A DNA stretch of 8,312 bases, from NCBI GenBank assembly GCA_044225565.1, contig JBGAIL010000203.1, positions 1 through 8,312 of the forward strand, in the 5' to 3' direction. The translations under genes and the position numbers were made by a program. The notes under the pieces were generated by a model, which saw only the letters and a program-made list of their open reading frames with translations, searched no databases and was not told the DNA's origin. Positions 1 through 6,099 of the stretch are shown piece after piece. Within the stretch, counting starts at the first letter, position 1, and every line of letters begins with the position of its first letter. The DNA is from CAVXAE01 sp044225565 (lineage in GTDB: Bacteria; Pseudomonadota; Gammaproteobacteria; Steroidobacterales; Steroidobacteraceae).

Positions 1-447
1 GGTCCACTGCACGGAGATCAGGTATCGGTCCGGCCTGCCACCTCCCGCGCTCGCGAAGTACTGCACGTCGGGAGTGCTGCCGGGCAGCGCTGCGAGCACG
101 GCTTCCCGCCACCAGGCCAGGTCGTCCTCGGCCAGCTCCACCTCGGTGCAGTTGGCGGCGGCGCCCGTCTGGCCGACGCAGTTGTGCTTGGCCGGCGCAC
201 CGCCGTAGGTGGCCATGTTGTAGTCCCCCCGCGCGACGGGGTTGGCGCGGATACGGTCGGCCATGTCCTGCACGAAAGCGACGGCCTGCGTGCGGATGGT
301 GGCCGTGCGATTGGCCCGGGTCGTCTCCACGTACAGGGCGGCGATGCCCAGCATTCCGATGGACAGCACGAGCAAGGCGACCAGCGCTTCGATGAGGCTC
401 ATGCCGCGCTGACGCAGGGATCCACTGGATTTGATGTTCCGGGGCAT
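1..447 (-). CDS. pilV: Type IV pilus minor pilin PilV (partial, C-terminus beyond left edge)
   Basis: Translating the minus strand from the ATG at 447 gives 149 residues with no stop before the window edge. The N-terminus has a short basic leader and a class III prepilin cleavage site: residues 12-20 read RQRGMSLIE, so PilD-type peptidase would cut after Gly15 and methylate Met16, with the conserved Glu at mature position 5. A hydrophobic helix follows (about 17-36, ALVALLVLSIGMLGIAAL). The stretch VQDMADRIRANPVA at about 56-69 is typical of PilV. PilV is one of the minor pilins that prime pilus assembly in the inner membrane and sit at the pilus tip. It lies directly downstream of the FimT/FimU-like gene, the order seen in fimU-pilVWXY1E operons. 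An in-frame GTG at 465, overlapping the upstream stop as GTGA, is an alternative start adding six residues; neither start has a strong ribosome binding site. Confidence 0.88.
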   Translation of the reverse strand, partial: MPRNIKSSGSLRQRGMSLIEALVALLVLSIGMLGIAALYVETTRANRTATIRTQAVAFVQDMADRIRANPVARGDYNMATYGGAPAKHNCVGQTGAAANCTEVELAEDDLAWWREAVLAALPGSTPDVQYFASAGGGRPDRYLISVQWT

Positions 448-461
448 ATGCGTTCCGGCTT

Positions 462-1103
462 TCACGGGCAGTCGAGCGCGGCACCGAGCGAGGCATCGGC
501 CAATTCCGCCGGTAATCGCGTGATGCGGGAACGTCCCACGTTGGTCACCTGGATCTCTCGGGCGAAGGACAGGTTGGTGCCGCCCTGCAGCGCCGTGCCC
601 CGCTCGTCACAGAACATGGTGCGCGTCGAGCTCACACGACCGGGTACGGCCTGAAGGAAGCCCGTCGGGGCAAAGGAGACGCAGGTGCCCGCAGACACCA
701 CCGTCACCTGTGTTTCAATGGGGCCACCCGCCCTGACCAGGTTGATGTCATCCGTCTCGCGCGTGGCCGCTCCCCCCATGGGATCGGGCACCGCGGCGCC
801 ATTGCGGACACAGTTGCCGTCCGGGTCGACGAAGGCGATCCAGCCCGTGAAGGCGCCGTTCGTGCAGGTCGGACTGGCGTCGTTCGGATTGGCGGAAGGG
901 CATACCGAGACCTGCAGCTGCCGCTTGATCGCCTCGGTCCGCGCCGTCTGGACGGCCCCCAGGAAATCGTTCGCGGTGCCGGTCAGCCGGTTGTTGCGCC
1001 GGAACTCGTTGAAGCTCGGCGCCCCGATCGCCAGGATCAGCGCGGCGATCGAGAGGGTGACCATCAGCTCCACGATGGTGAAGCCACGAGACCTGCTTTT
1101 CAT
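462..1103 (-). CDS. fimU: GspH/FimT family minor pilin (FimU-like)
   Basis: A 213-residue protein that begins with a six-residue basic leader and the prepilin site RGFTIVELMV (cleavage after Gly7, Phe8 at +1, Glu12 at +5). A membrane-spanning N-terminal helix (about 8-30) continues into the amphipathic pilin helix to about residue 60. The C-terminal domain has the GspH/FimT look: GWIAFVDPDG at 87-96, FAPTGFL at 144-150, and a closing strand near 184-194 ending GRSRI. Six cysteines (68, 80, 98, 141, 165, 212) could form disulfides in the periplasm. It probably helps start pilus assembly together with PilV. Its stop overlaps the alternative GTG start of pilV, so the two are likely translationally coupled and co-transcribed. 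The start is the ATG at 1103, fixed by the leader peptide; the open frame extends further upstream but is there antisense to lemA. FimT versus FimU cannot be settled from sequence alone; FimU is preferred because pilV follows. Confidence 0.82.
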   Translation of the reverse strand: MKSRSRGFTIVELMVTLSIAALILAIGAPSFNEFRRNNRLTGTANDFLGAVQTARTEAIKRQLQVSVCPSANPNDASPTCTNGAFTGWIAFVDPDGNCVRNGAAVPDPMGGAATRETDDINLVRAGGPIETQVTVVSAGTCVSFAPTGFLQAVPGRVSSTRTMFCDERGTALQGGTNLSFAREIQVTNVGRSRITRLPAELADASLGAALDCP

Positions 1104-1160
1104 GGGTCCGCATGTTCCCCGTTCGTCGAGCTCCCCGCGCGCGCTTCCGACGAATGGGCC

Positions 1161-1183
1161 GCCGGCCGGGATCACCGGTCGGC
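1161..1183. repeat. Imperfect inverted repeat in the divergent pilin/lemA control region
   Basis: Two 9-base arms (1161-1169 and 1175-1183) are complementary except for one G:T position and are separated by five bases (GATCA). The element ends two bases before the CRP-like palindrome, inside the gap between two divergent genes. It could be a second operator or a hairpin; GC-rich sequence makes such dyads fairly common by chance. Confidence 0.4.
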
Positions 1184-1186
1184 GAG

Positions 1187-1202
1187 TGTGAGCGGGCTCA
1201 CG
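1187..1202. promoter_or_regulatory. Candidate CRP/Vfr-family binding site
   Basis: The sequence reads TGTGA-GCGGGC-TCACG, matching nine of ten positions of the CRP consensus half-sites (TGTGA-N6-TCACA) with the correct six-base spacing. The inner 14 bases (1188-1201) have perfect 6-base arms, and weaker symmetry extends to 1185-1204. The centre (1194.5) is 91-92 bases upstream of the fimU-like start and about 50 bases upstream of the predicted lemA transcription start. Vfr, the CRP homologue of Pseudomonas, is known to control virulence and type IV pilus functions, so a role in pilin expression is reasonable. Whether this organism's CRP homologue recognises the site is inference. Confidence 0.5.
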
Positions 1203-1210
1203 CTTTGCGG

Positions 1211-1238
1211 TTGACTTAAGCGCGGTGCCGCGTAGGGT
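1211..1238 (+). promoter_or_regulatory. Predicted sigma70-type promoter for lemA
   Basis: TTGACT (1211-1216) matches five of six -35 positions. TAGGGT (1233-1238) is a weaker -10, with a 16-base spacer. Transcription would start near 1245, giving a leader of about 30 bases before lemA. The CRP-like palindrome lies just upstream of the -35. Confidence 0.5.
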
Positions 1239-1263
1239 GGGCCCTTCGTTCGGCCTTGCGCCT

Positions 1264-1269
1264 GGGGAG
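1264..1269 (+). promoter_or_regulatory. Ribosome binding site of lemA
   Basis: GGGGAG lies five bases before the ATG at 1275. It supports that start over the in-frame ATG two codons later at 1281, although both are within reach. Confidence 0.6.
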
Positions 1270-1274
1270 ACTCC

Positions 1275-1862
1275 ATGGGAATGCTCATTCTGCTGGGGAT
1301 CGTCGTCGTCCTCGCCTTCTTCTCCATCGGCCTGTACAACCGCCTGGTCACGGCGCGGAACGCCTTCAAGAACGCCTTCGCCCAGATCGACGTGCAGCTC
1401 ACCCGCCGCTACGACCTCATCCCGAACCTGGTCGAGACGGCCAAGGGCTATCTCAAGCACGAGCGGGAGACCCTCGAGGCGGTCATCAGCGCGCGGAACA
1501 CGGCCGTCGCCGGCCTCAGGCAGGCGGCTTCGAACCCGGGGAACGCCGCTGCCGTGCAGCAGCTCTCCGGCGCGGATGCGCAGCTGAACGGACTGCTCGG
1601 CCGGCTGTTCGCGGTGGCCGAGGCCTACCCGGACCTCAAGGCCAACCAGAACATGATGCAGCTCTCCGAGGAGCTCACCTCCACGGAAAACAAGGTCGCC
1701 TTCGCGCGCCAGGCCTACAACGACTCGGTGATGAGCTACAACAACGCGCGGGAGACCTTCCCCAGCAGCATCGTGGCGGGCATGTTCAGCTTCGCTCCCG
1801 CGCAGCTGCTGGACATCGCGAAGCCCGAAGCACGCGAGGCGCCGAAGGTGAGCTTCGGCTAG
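1275..1862 (+). CDS. lemA: LemA family protein
   Basis: A 195-residue protein of the usual LemA length. It has one N-terminal membrane segment (about residues 3-20) followed by a soluble helical domain. Family motifs are clear: YNRLVTARNAFKNAFAQIDVQ-type start of the domain (21-41), RRYDLIPNLVETAKGY (44-59) followed by HE, YPDLKANQNM (118-127), EELTSTENKVAFARQAYND (132-150) and YN...FP near 155-163. LemA proteins are inner-membrane-anchored helical bundles; no enzymatic reaction is established for them. They often sit next to M48/HtpX-type membrane proteases, as here, where the protease follows after 64 bases. This suggests a shared membrane quality-control or signalling role. A promoter and a good ribosome binding site lie upstream. 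The family assignment is firm; the function is not. Confidence 0.93.
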   Translation: MGMLILLGIVVVLAFFSIGLYNRLVTARNAFKNAFAQIDVQLTRRYDLIPNLVETAKGYLKHERETLEAVISARNTAVAGLRQAASNPGNAAAVQQLSGADAQLNGLLGRLFAVAEAYPDLKANQNMMQLSEELTSTENKVAFARQAYNDSVMSYNNARETFPSSIVAGMFSFAPAQLLDIAKPEAREAPKVSFG

Positions 1863-1873
1863 CCGCGCAGCGT

Positions 1874-1893
1874 GGCGACGGCGCCTCGTCGCC
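1874..1893 (+). repeat. Hairpin between lemA and the M48 protease gene
   Basis: Arms GGCGACG (1874-1880) and CGTCGCC (1887-1893) pair perfectly around a six-base loop. A 10-base palindrome (1891-1900) follows directly. There is no T-run, so this is not an intrinsic terminator. It could modulate readthrough, mRNA stability or translation of the protease gene, or be a chance product of the G+C content. Confidence 0.35.
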
Positions 1894-1926
1894 TCGAGGC
1901 CGGCACAGGTCACTGCATCACTCCGG

Positions 1927-3831
1927 ATGGACTTCTACTCCCGTCAGCATCGAGCGCGCCGCCAGACGCGGGGGCTGGTGCTGGCGTTCCTGCTCGCGGT
2001 GGCGGCAGTCGCCTTCGCGCTCGATCTGGTGTTGTTCACCCTGCTCGCCTCCGGTGAGGCGGATCGGCCGATGCTCGCGCCGCTCGAGTTCGCGGCCCGC
2101 AATCCCGGAACGGCCTTCGTCTGTACCCTCTTCGTGCTCGGCGTCATCGGTCTGTCGAGCCTGTTCAAGTCGCTGCAGCTGCGATCCGGCGGCGGCACGG
2201 TCGCCACTTCGCTCGGCGGTGTGCGGGTGGACCCTGCAACGCAGGATCCCAAGCTGCGCCGGCTCCGCAACGTCGTGGAGGAGATGGCGATCGCTTCGGG
2301 TGTCGCGGTGCCGGAGATCTACGTGCTCGAGCACGAATCGGGCATCAATGCCTTTGCGGCGGGGCACACGCCGGCCAATGCCGCCGTCGCGGTGACGCAA
2401 GGCGCGCTGGATCGCCTGAACCGTGAGCAGCTGCAGGGCGTGATCGCGCACGAGTTCAGCCACGTCGTGAACGGGGACATGCGGCTCAACGTGCAGCTCA
2501 TGGGCTGGCTGTTCGGGCTGTTCGTCGTCGCGTTGATCGGCCGCACCATCCTGCGCATTGCTCCGCGTGGCGGGCGCAAGGGAGGGGGCGCCGTTCTCAT
2601 CGCGGCCCTGGCGTTCGTGGTGCTGGGGTACGTCGGGTTGCTTGCCGGACGCATCCTGCAGGCGGCCGTGAGCCGTCAGAGGGAGCGGCTGGCGGATGCG
2701 TCCGCGGTGCAGTTCACCCGCAATCCCGGCGGTTTGAAGGACGCCCTGCTCAAGATCGCCGGCTGGCCGGAAGGCTCGAAACTGGGCTCGGTCGGGGCGG
2801 AGCAGGTGGCGCACATGCTGTTCGCACCGGGGTTGAAGCGCCTGTTCACGACTCACCCGCCGCTCGCGGAGCGCATTCGCGCGCTGGATCCCGGCTTCAA
2901 CGAGCGCATGTTGCCGCGTCTCGCGGCAGAGGCGATGGCCGAGGAGAGCGATCTCGAAGAGCCGCTGCATGCGAGCTCGATCGTGTCGCATCTCGCTCCG
3001 GGCGGGAGCGTGGCGGCGGACGCGCAAGGCATTGCGGAGCAGGTCGGGCAGCTGGACACGCTGCACATCGAGTATGCGCACAAGCTGCGCCTCGCCTTGC
3101 CGGAATCCTTGCGGACATTCGCGGTTTCGCCGTCCCGCGCGCGCATCCTGGTGGCCGCGCTGTTGCTGAGCCGCGATGAAGCCGTTCGCAACCGGCAACT
3201 CACGCGCATCGCCAATGTGCTGGAGCCGAAGGAGCTTGCGGCCGTGCAGCAATGCACTGCCCTCACGGAGCGGCTCGCGCCGATGCTGCGGCTTCCCGCG
3301 CTCCTTCAGGTGTTTCCGATGTTGCGACGGTTGCCGCTCACGGAGCGGCAGGCGCTGTGCTCGCTCGCAGACGCGCTGATCCTGGCCGACGCGCAGATCG
3401 AGGTGTTTGAGTTCTGTCTCGCGCGTTTGCTCGAGACGTTGTTGCGCGACGAGATCGGCGCACGCCAGCCGCATGGCCCGCTTTCTCTCCAGGACGTCAC
3501 TGCCGAGCTGCAACTCCTGTTCGCCACGCTGGCCCAGGCCGGCTCATCGAGCGAAGAGCGGGCGCGCGCGGCATACGACGCCGGAATGCAATCCTTGAGG
3601 CTCGAACGCCGCTCGACGTACGCGCCATCGGCGGCCTGGCCGCGACTCCTCGACCGTGCACTGGAGCGTCTCGATCAGCTGCAGCCGCTCGCGAAGCGGG
3701 CTGTGGTCGAAGCCCTGGTGAAGACCGTTGCGCACGATGCCATGTTGAATGTTTCCGAAGCGGAACTGCTGCGCACGGTGTGCGCCATCCTGCATTGCCC
3801 GCTGCCGCCACTCGTGCCGCCGGTGGCCTGA
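1927..3831 (+). CDS. HtpX-like M48 family membrane zinc metalloprotease with long C-terminal extension
   Basis: The 634-residue protein has an N-terminal HtpX-like half. Predicted membrane helices lie at about 17-41 and 62-80. The zinc site HEFSH is at 175-179 (ligands His175 and His179, catalytic Glu176). Two further helices are at about 191-209 and 221-241. The third zinc ligand is Glu253 in SRQRERLADA, and the family motif THPPLAERI is at 309-317. This four-helix order matches HtpX, which puts the active site in the cytoplasm, where it would degrade damaged membrane proteins. Classical HtpX ends at about 290 residues. Here some 300 more predicted-helical residues follow, with three similar segments (about 402-432, 473-505, 589-621). 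It lies 64 bases after lemA, probably in the same transcript. The ATG at 1927 is the only reasonable start, since no start codon precedes it in this frame within the gap; its ribosome binding site is poor. I leave out the symbol htpX because of the different architecture. Confidence 0.9.
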   Translation: MDFYSRQHRARRQTRGLVLAFLLAVAAVAFALDLVLFTLLASGEADRPMLAPLEFAARNPGTAFVCTLFVLGVIGLSSLFKSLQLRSGGGTVATSLGGVRVDPATQDPKLRRLRNVVEEMAIASGVAVPEIYVLEHESGINAFAAGHTPANAAVAVTQGALDRLNREQLQGVIAHEFSHVVNGDMRLNVQLMGWLFGLFVVALIGRTILRIAPRGGRKGGGAVLIAALAFVVLGYVGLLAGRILQAAVSRQRERLADASAVQFTRNPGGLKDALLKIAGWPEGSKLGSVGAEQVAHMLFAPGLKRLFTTHPPLAERIRALDPGFNERMLPRLAAEAMAEESDLEEPLHASSIVSHLAPGGSVAADAQGIAEQVGQLDTLHIEYAHKLRLALPESLRTFAVSPSRARILVAALLLSRDEAVRNRQLTRIANVLEPKELAAVQQCTALTERLAPMLRLPALLQVFPMLRRLPLTERQALCSLADALILADAQIEVFEFCLARLLETLLRDEIGARQPHGPLSLQDVTAELQLLFATLAQAGSSSEERARAAYDAGMQSLRLERRSTYAPSAAWPRLLDRALERLDQLQPLAKRAVVEALVKTVAHDAMLNVSEAELLRTVCAILHCPLPPLVPPVA

Positions 3832-3837
3832 CGTCGG

Positions 3838-3871
3838 GCCGCGCACGCGGCTAGTGGGCGGCTACGCGCCC
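3838..3871. terminator. GC-rich hairpins in the convergent gap (possible bidirectional terminator)
   Basis: Seven bases after the protease stop codon, GCCGCG (3838-3843) and CGCGGC (3846-3851) pair perfectly. A second stem follows, GGGCG (3856-3860) with CGCCC (3867-3871). Another dyad lies at 3892-3904. The region separates two convergent transcripts, where terminators are expected, but none of these stems has a following T-run in either direction, so Rho-independent termination is not well supported. Confidence 0.3.
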
Positions 3872-3918
3872 GACCAGTGGTTTGATGACGACCGCGCGGC
3901 GCGGCCAAGAGCCTTGAG

Positions 3919-3935
3919 CTCGCCGCTCAGGCGAG
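3919..3935 (-). repeat. Hairpin spanning the stop codon of the MetX-like gene
   Basis: CTCGCC (3919-3924) and GGCGAG (3930-3935) form a perfect 6-base stem with a five-base loop that contains the stop codon (3927-3929). It may protect the 3' end of the cysK-metX transcript or help termination. No T-run follows. Confidence 0.3.
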
Positions 3936-5039
3936 GAACGGCCCGATCTCCCGGCCGAAGCGGTCGAAGTCGATGAGGAAGGAATCGTGGCCCTCGATGC
4001 AGTCGAGCGGCGCGAACTGCGTGTCGATCCCGGCGTCGCGACAGGCCTGCGACAGGCGATACTGCTCCTCGATGGCGAACAGCAGGTCCGATTCCACGCC
4101 GATGATCAGCGCGCGCTCGAGTTTCGCCCTGCGCAGCGCCGCCACGTGCGAGCCGCCATGGGCCGCGAGATCGAAGCGGTCCATGCCGCGGGAAATGTAG
4201 ATGTAGCAGCTGGGGTCGAAAGCGCGGACGAACTTCTGAGCATGCGCTTCCAGGTAGCCCTGGATCGCGAACTCCGGCGCGAAGGGCTCGTTGCGCCGCA
4301 GCTCGTCCGCGATCGGCTGGCGCGCGAAGCGCTGCTTCCATTCCGCGGCGGAGCGATACGTCATCATGCCGAGCATGCGCGCGATGCGCATGCCGGTCTC
4401 AGGCAGTTTGTCGGGCGCGTAGTTGCCGCCGCGCCATTGCGGATCGAGCAGGATGGCCTCGCGCTGGATGGTGCGCAGTGCGATGGCGAACGGCGAGGCC
4501 GCTGCCGTACCGGAGATGCTGACGAGCTTGCGCGCAGCACCGGGAAATTGCGCTGCATAGGCCAGCACCGTCATGCCACCGAGCGATGGACCCATCACGG
4601 TGTCCACGCGCTCGATGCCGAGCGAGCGGGCCACCTCGTAGCCGCCACGCGCGATGTCCTCCACCGACAGGTCGGGGAAACCGAGACGATAGGCCTTGCC
4701 GGTCGCTGGATCGATGGACGCCGGGCCGGTGGACCCGAAGTAGCTGCCCAGCGAGTTCACGCAGATCACGAAGTAGCGGCGCGTGTCGAGCGCCTTGCCG
4801 GCCCCGATCATCGCTTCCCACCAGCCCTCGCTCGGGTCCGCAGCGGAGGACGCCGCGTGCGCCGAAGGCGAGAGCCCCGTGAACAGCAGGATGGCGTTGC
4901 TGCGATCCGCGTTCAGCTCGCCCCAGGTCTCGAAAGCGATACGACCGCCGCGCAGCTCGCCGCCCCGATGCATCCGGAATGGATCGGGGAGCGCGGCATA
5001 GCGCCGCGCGTCACCGGGCGTGGCGGCAGCGGCATTCAA
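3927..5039 (-). CDS. metX: MetX-family acyltransferase, probably serine O-succinyltransferase
   Basis: A 370-residue alpha/beta-hydrolase of the MetX family. The nucleophile Ser152 lies in GPSLGGM (150-156), Asp318 in VESDLLF (315-321) and His351 in EGHDSFLIDF (349-358). Family landmarks are RGG near 25-27, FETWG (36-40), GWWE (72-75) and VNSLGSYFGSTGPAS (94-108). MetX enzymes usually acylate homoserine for methionine synthesis. Two points favour serine as substrate. Residues 55-62 read GLSPSAHA, the form I recall from xanthomonad serine O-succinyltransferases, where homoserine acetyltransferases typically have a GDAH/GSSH-like sequence. The gene also directly follows cysK. The product would be O-succinyl-L-serine for the cysteine synthase. 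The start is TTG at 5039, overlapping the cysK stop (TTGA), with GGAG ten bases upstream. The first in-frame ATG comes at residue 23 and would remove residues aligned with homologues. Homoserine acylation remains possible. Confidence 0.88.
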   Translation of the reverse strand: MNAAAATPGDARRYAALPDPFRMHRGGELRGGRIAFETWGELNADRSNAILLFTGLSPSAHAASSAADPSEGWWEAMIGAGKALDTRRYFVICVNSLGSYFGSTGPASIDPATGKAYRLGFPDLSVEDIARGGYEVARSLGIERVDTVMGPSLGGMTVLAYAAQFPGAARKLVSISGTAAASPFAIALRTIQREAILLDPQWRGGNYAPDKLPETGMRIARMLGMMTYRSAAEWKQRFARQPIADELRRNEPFAPEFAIQGYLEAHAQKFVRAFDPSCYIYISRGMDRFDLAAHGGSHVAALRRAKLERALIIGVESDLLFAIEEQYRLSQACRDAGIDTQFAPLDCIEGHDSFLIDFDRFGREIGPFLA

Positions 5040-5977
5040 GGCTCCGGATCTCCGCCTTCCGCGATGCCTTCGAACAGCGGCGTGGACAGGTAGCGCTCGC
5101 CCGTGTCCGGCAGCATGGCGAGGATCACCGAGCCGGCGGGTGCTTCTTCCGCCACCTTGCGCGCCGCGGCGAAGGTGCCGCCCGATGAGATGCCGCAGAA
5201 GATGCCTTCGCTCTTCGCGAGCGAGCGCGCAGCTTCGATCGCTTCCACGTCCGTCACGGGAAGGATGCGGTGCGGCACTTCGCGATTCAGCACGGCGGGC
5301 ACGAAGTCCGGCGTCCATCCCTGGATCTTGTGCGGCGCCCAGGGCTTGCCGTCCAGGAGCGAGGCGCCGGCCGGCTCGGCGGCGATGACCTTCACTTCCG
5401 GCCGCGCGAGGCGGATGACTTCGCCTGCGCCCGTCAGTGTGCCGCCGGTGCCCCAGCCGGTGACGAAGAAATCCAGTCGCCTGCCGGCGAAGTCGCGGAG
5501 GATCTCCGGCCCGGTGGTGTTGCGGTGATAGGACGGATTCGCCGGGTTCTCGAACTGTCTCGCGAGGAACCAGCCGTGCTTCTTCGCGAGCTCCTCGGCC
5601 TTGCGCACCATGCCCGTGCCGCGCTCCGCGGCCGGCGTGAGGAGGACCTTCGCCCCGAGCATGCGCATGATCTTGCGCCGCTCGACGGAGAACGGTTCCG
5701 CCATCACCGCAACGAACGGATAGCCCTTCGCCGCGCACACCATCGCGAGCGCGATGCCGGTGTTGCCGGAAGTGGCTTCCACCACCGTCTGCCCAGGCTT
5801 GAGCGCGCCGCTGCGCTCCGCGTCCTCGATGATCGCTATGGCGAGGCGGTCTTTCACCGAGCTCAACGGATTGAAGAACTCGCACTTCACGTACATCGTG
5901 ACGTTCTTCGGCGCGAGCCGCTGGATGCGCACGACCGGCGTGTTGCCGATAGTGCCGAGAATGCTGTCGTGGATCAT
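5036..5977 (-). CDS. cysK: Cysteine synthase (CysK-type, PLP-dependent)
   Basis: A 313-residue fold-type II PLP enzyme that condenses an O-acylated serine with sulfide to give L-cysteine. The PLP lysine is Lys42 in NPLSSVKDR (36-44). The substrate loop TSGNTG is at 69-74, the phosphate-binding GTGGT at 176-180, the cofactor-ring serine region GISSGG at 262-267, and PDTGERYLST at 290-299. Length and motifs are normal for CysK/CysM. The segment ERRKIMRMLGAK (99-110) and the run TPAAERGTGM (114-123) resemble xanthomonad CysK more than E. coli CysM, from memory. The ATG at 5977 has a strong ribosome binding site. The next gene overlaps by 4 bases and encodes a likely serine acyltransferase, so the pair would form a two-step serine-to-cysteine operon. 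Its natural co-substrate might then be O-succinylserine rather than O-acetylserine (inference). Confidence 0.94.
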   Translation of the reverse strand: MIHDSILGTIGNTPVVRIQRLAPKNVTMYVKCEFFNPLSSVKDRLAIAIIEDAERSGALKPGQTVVEATSGNTGIALAMVCAAKGYPFVAVMAEPFSVERRKIMRMLGAKVLLTPAAERGTGMVRKAEELAKKHGWFLARQFENPANPSYHRNTTGPEILRDFAGRRLDFFVTGWGTGGTLTGAGEVIRLARPEVKVIAAEPAGASLLDGKPWAPHKIQGWTPDFVPAVLNREVPHRILPVTDVEAIEAARSLAKSEGIFCGISSGGTFAAARKVAEEAPAGSVILAMLPDTGERYLSTPLFEGIAEGGDPEP

Positions 5978-5984
5978 GGGCTGA

Positions 5985-5990
5985 CCTCCC
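5985..5990 (-). promoter_or_regulatory. Strong ribosome binding site of cysK
   Basis: On the minus strand GGGAGG, followed by T, lies seven bases before the ATG at 5977. It is the best Shine-Dalgarno match in the window and fixes the cysK start. Confidence 0.75.
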
Positions 5991-6018
5991 GGGATAGGGG
6001 TTGCTCGGCGGGGGCGCT

Positions 6019-6047
6019 ACTTTACGGCGTCCTTGCGGCGGCGCGAA
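6019..6047 (-). promoter_or_regulatory. Weak candidate promoter for cysK-metX
   Basis: Read on the minus strand, TTCGCG (6047-6042) and TAAAGT (6024-6019) are spaced by 17 bases, matching three and four of six consensus positions. Transcription would start near 6012, giving a leader of about 35 bases that contains the strong ribosome binding site. The match is weak, and an activator (for example CysB) might be needed; I see no clear site for one. Confidence 0.3.
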
Positions 6048-6086
6048 GCCCGTAGAAGGTAGACATGGGAGCTGATAACCCGCCGT

Positions 6087-6092
6087 TATAAT
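6087..6092 (+). promoter_or_regulatory. Perfect -10 element (TATAAT) immediately upstream of rluB
   Basis: TATAAT ends seven bases before the GTG start codon at 6100, so transcription would begin at or within a base or two of the start codon. No good -35 lies 16-18 bases upstream; a TAGACA (6060-6065) is 21 bases away, too far for a normal promoter. The -10 sits between perfect inverted arms CCGCCG (6080-6085) and CGGCGG (6095-6100). Confidence 0.6.
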
Positions 6093-6099
6093 CGCGGCG

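Noticed and set aside
1104..1913. The fimU-like reading frame continues open for about 270 codons upstream of its start, as if a larger fused protein existed.
   Set aside because: That stretch is antisense to lemA and to the control region, has no family resemblance, and the prepilin leader at 1103 defines the true N-terminus.
1918..3513. Long open frame (531 codons) on the minus strand opposite the M48 protease.
   Set aside because: It is rich in Arg, Gln, His and Glu, a typical mirror image of a high-G+C gene. The opposite strand carries clear catalytic motifs, and this frame shows no domain.
3987..5093. Long plus-strand open frame (368 codons) opposite the MetX-like gene.
   Set aside because: It is a shadow of the real gene: Arg/Ala/His-rich composition, no recognisable motif, no ribosome binding site of note.
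5270..6055. Plus-strand open frame (261 codons) opposite cysK and running into the gap before rluB.
   Set aside because: Composition is that of an antisense shadow, and it ends in the intergenic region without any family resemblance.
6060..6092. TAGACA followed by TATAAT as a complete promoter for rluB.
   Set aside because: The spacer is 21 bases, outside the normal 16-18 range; only the -10 is claimed.
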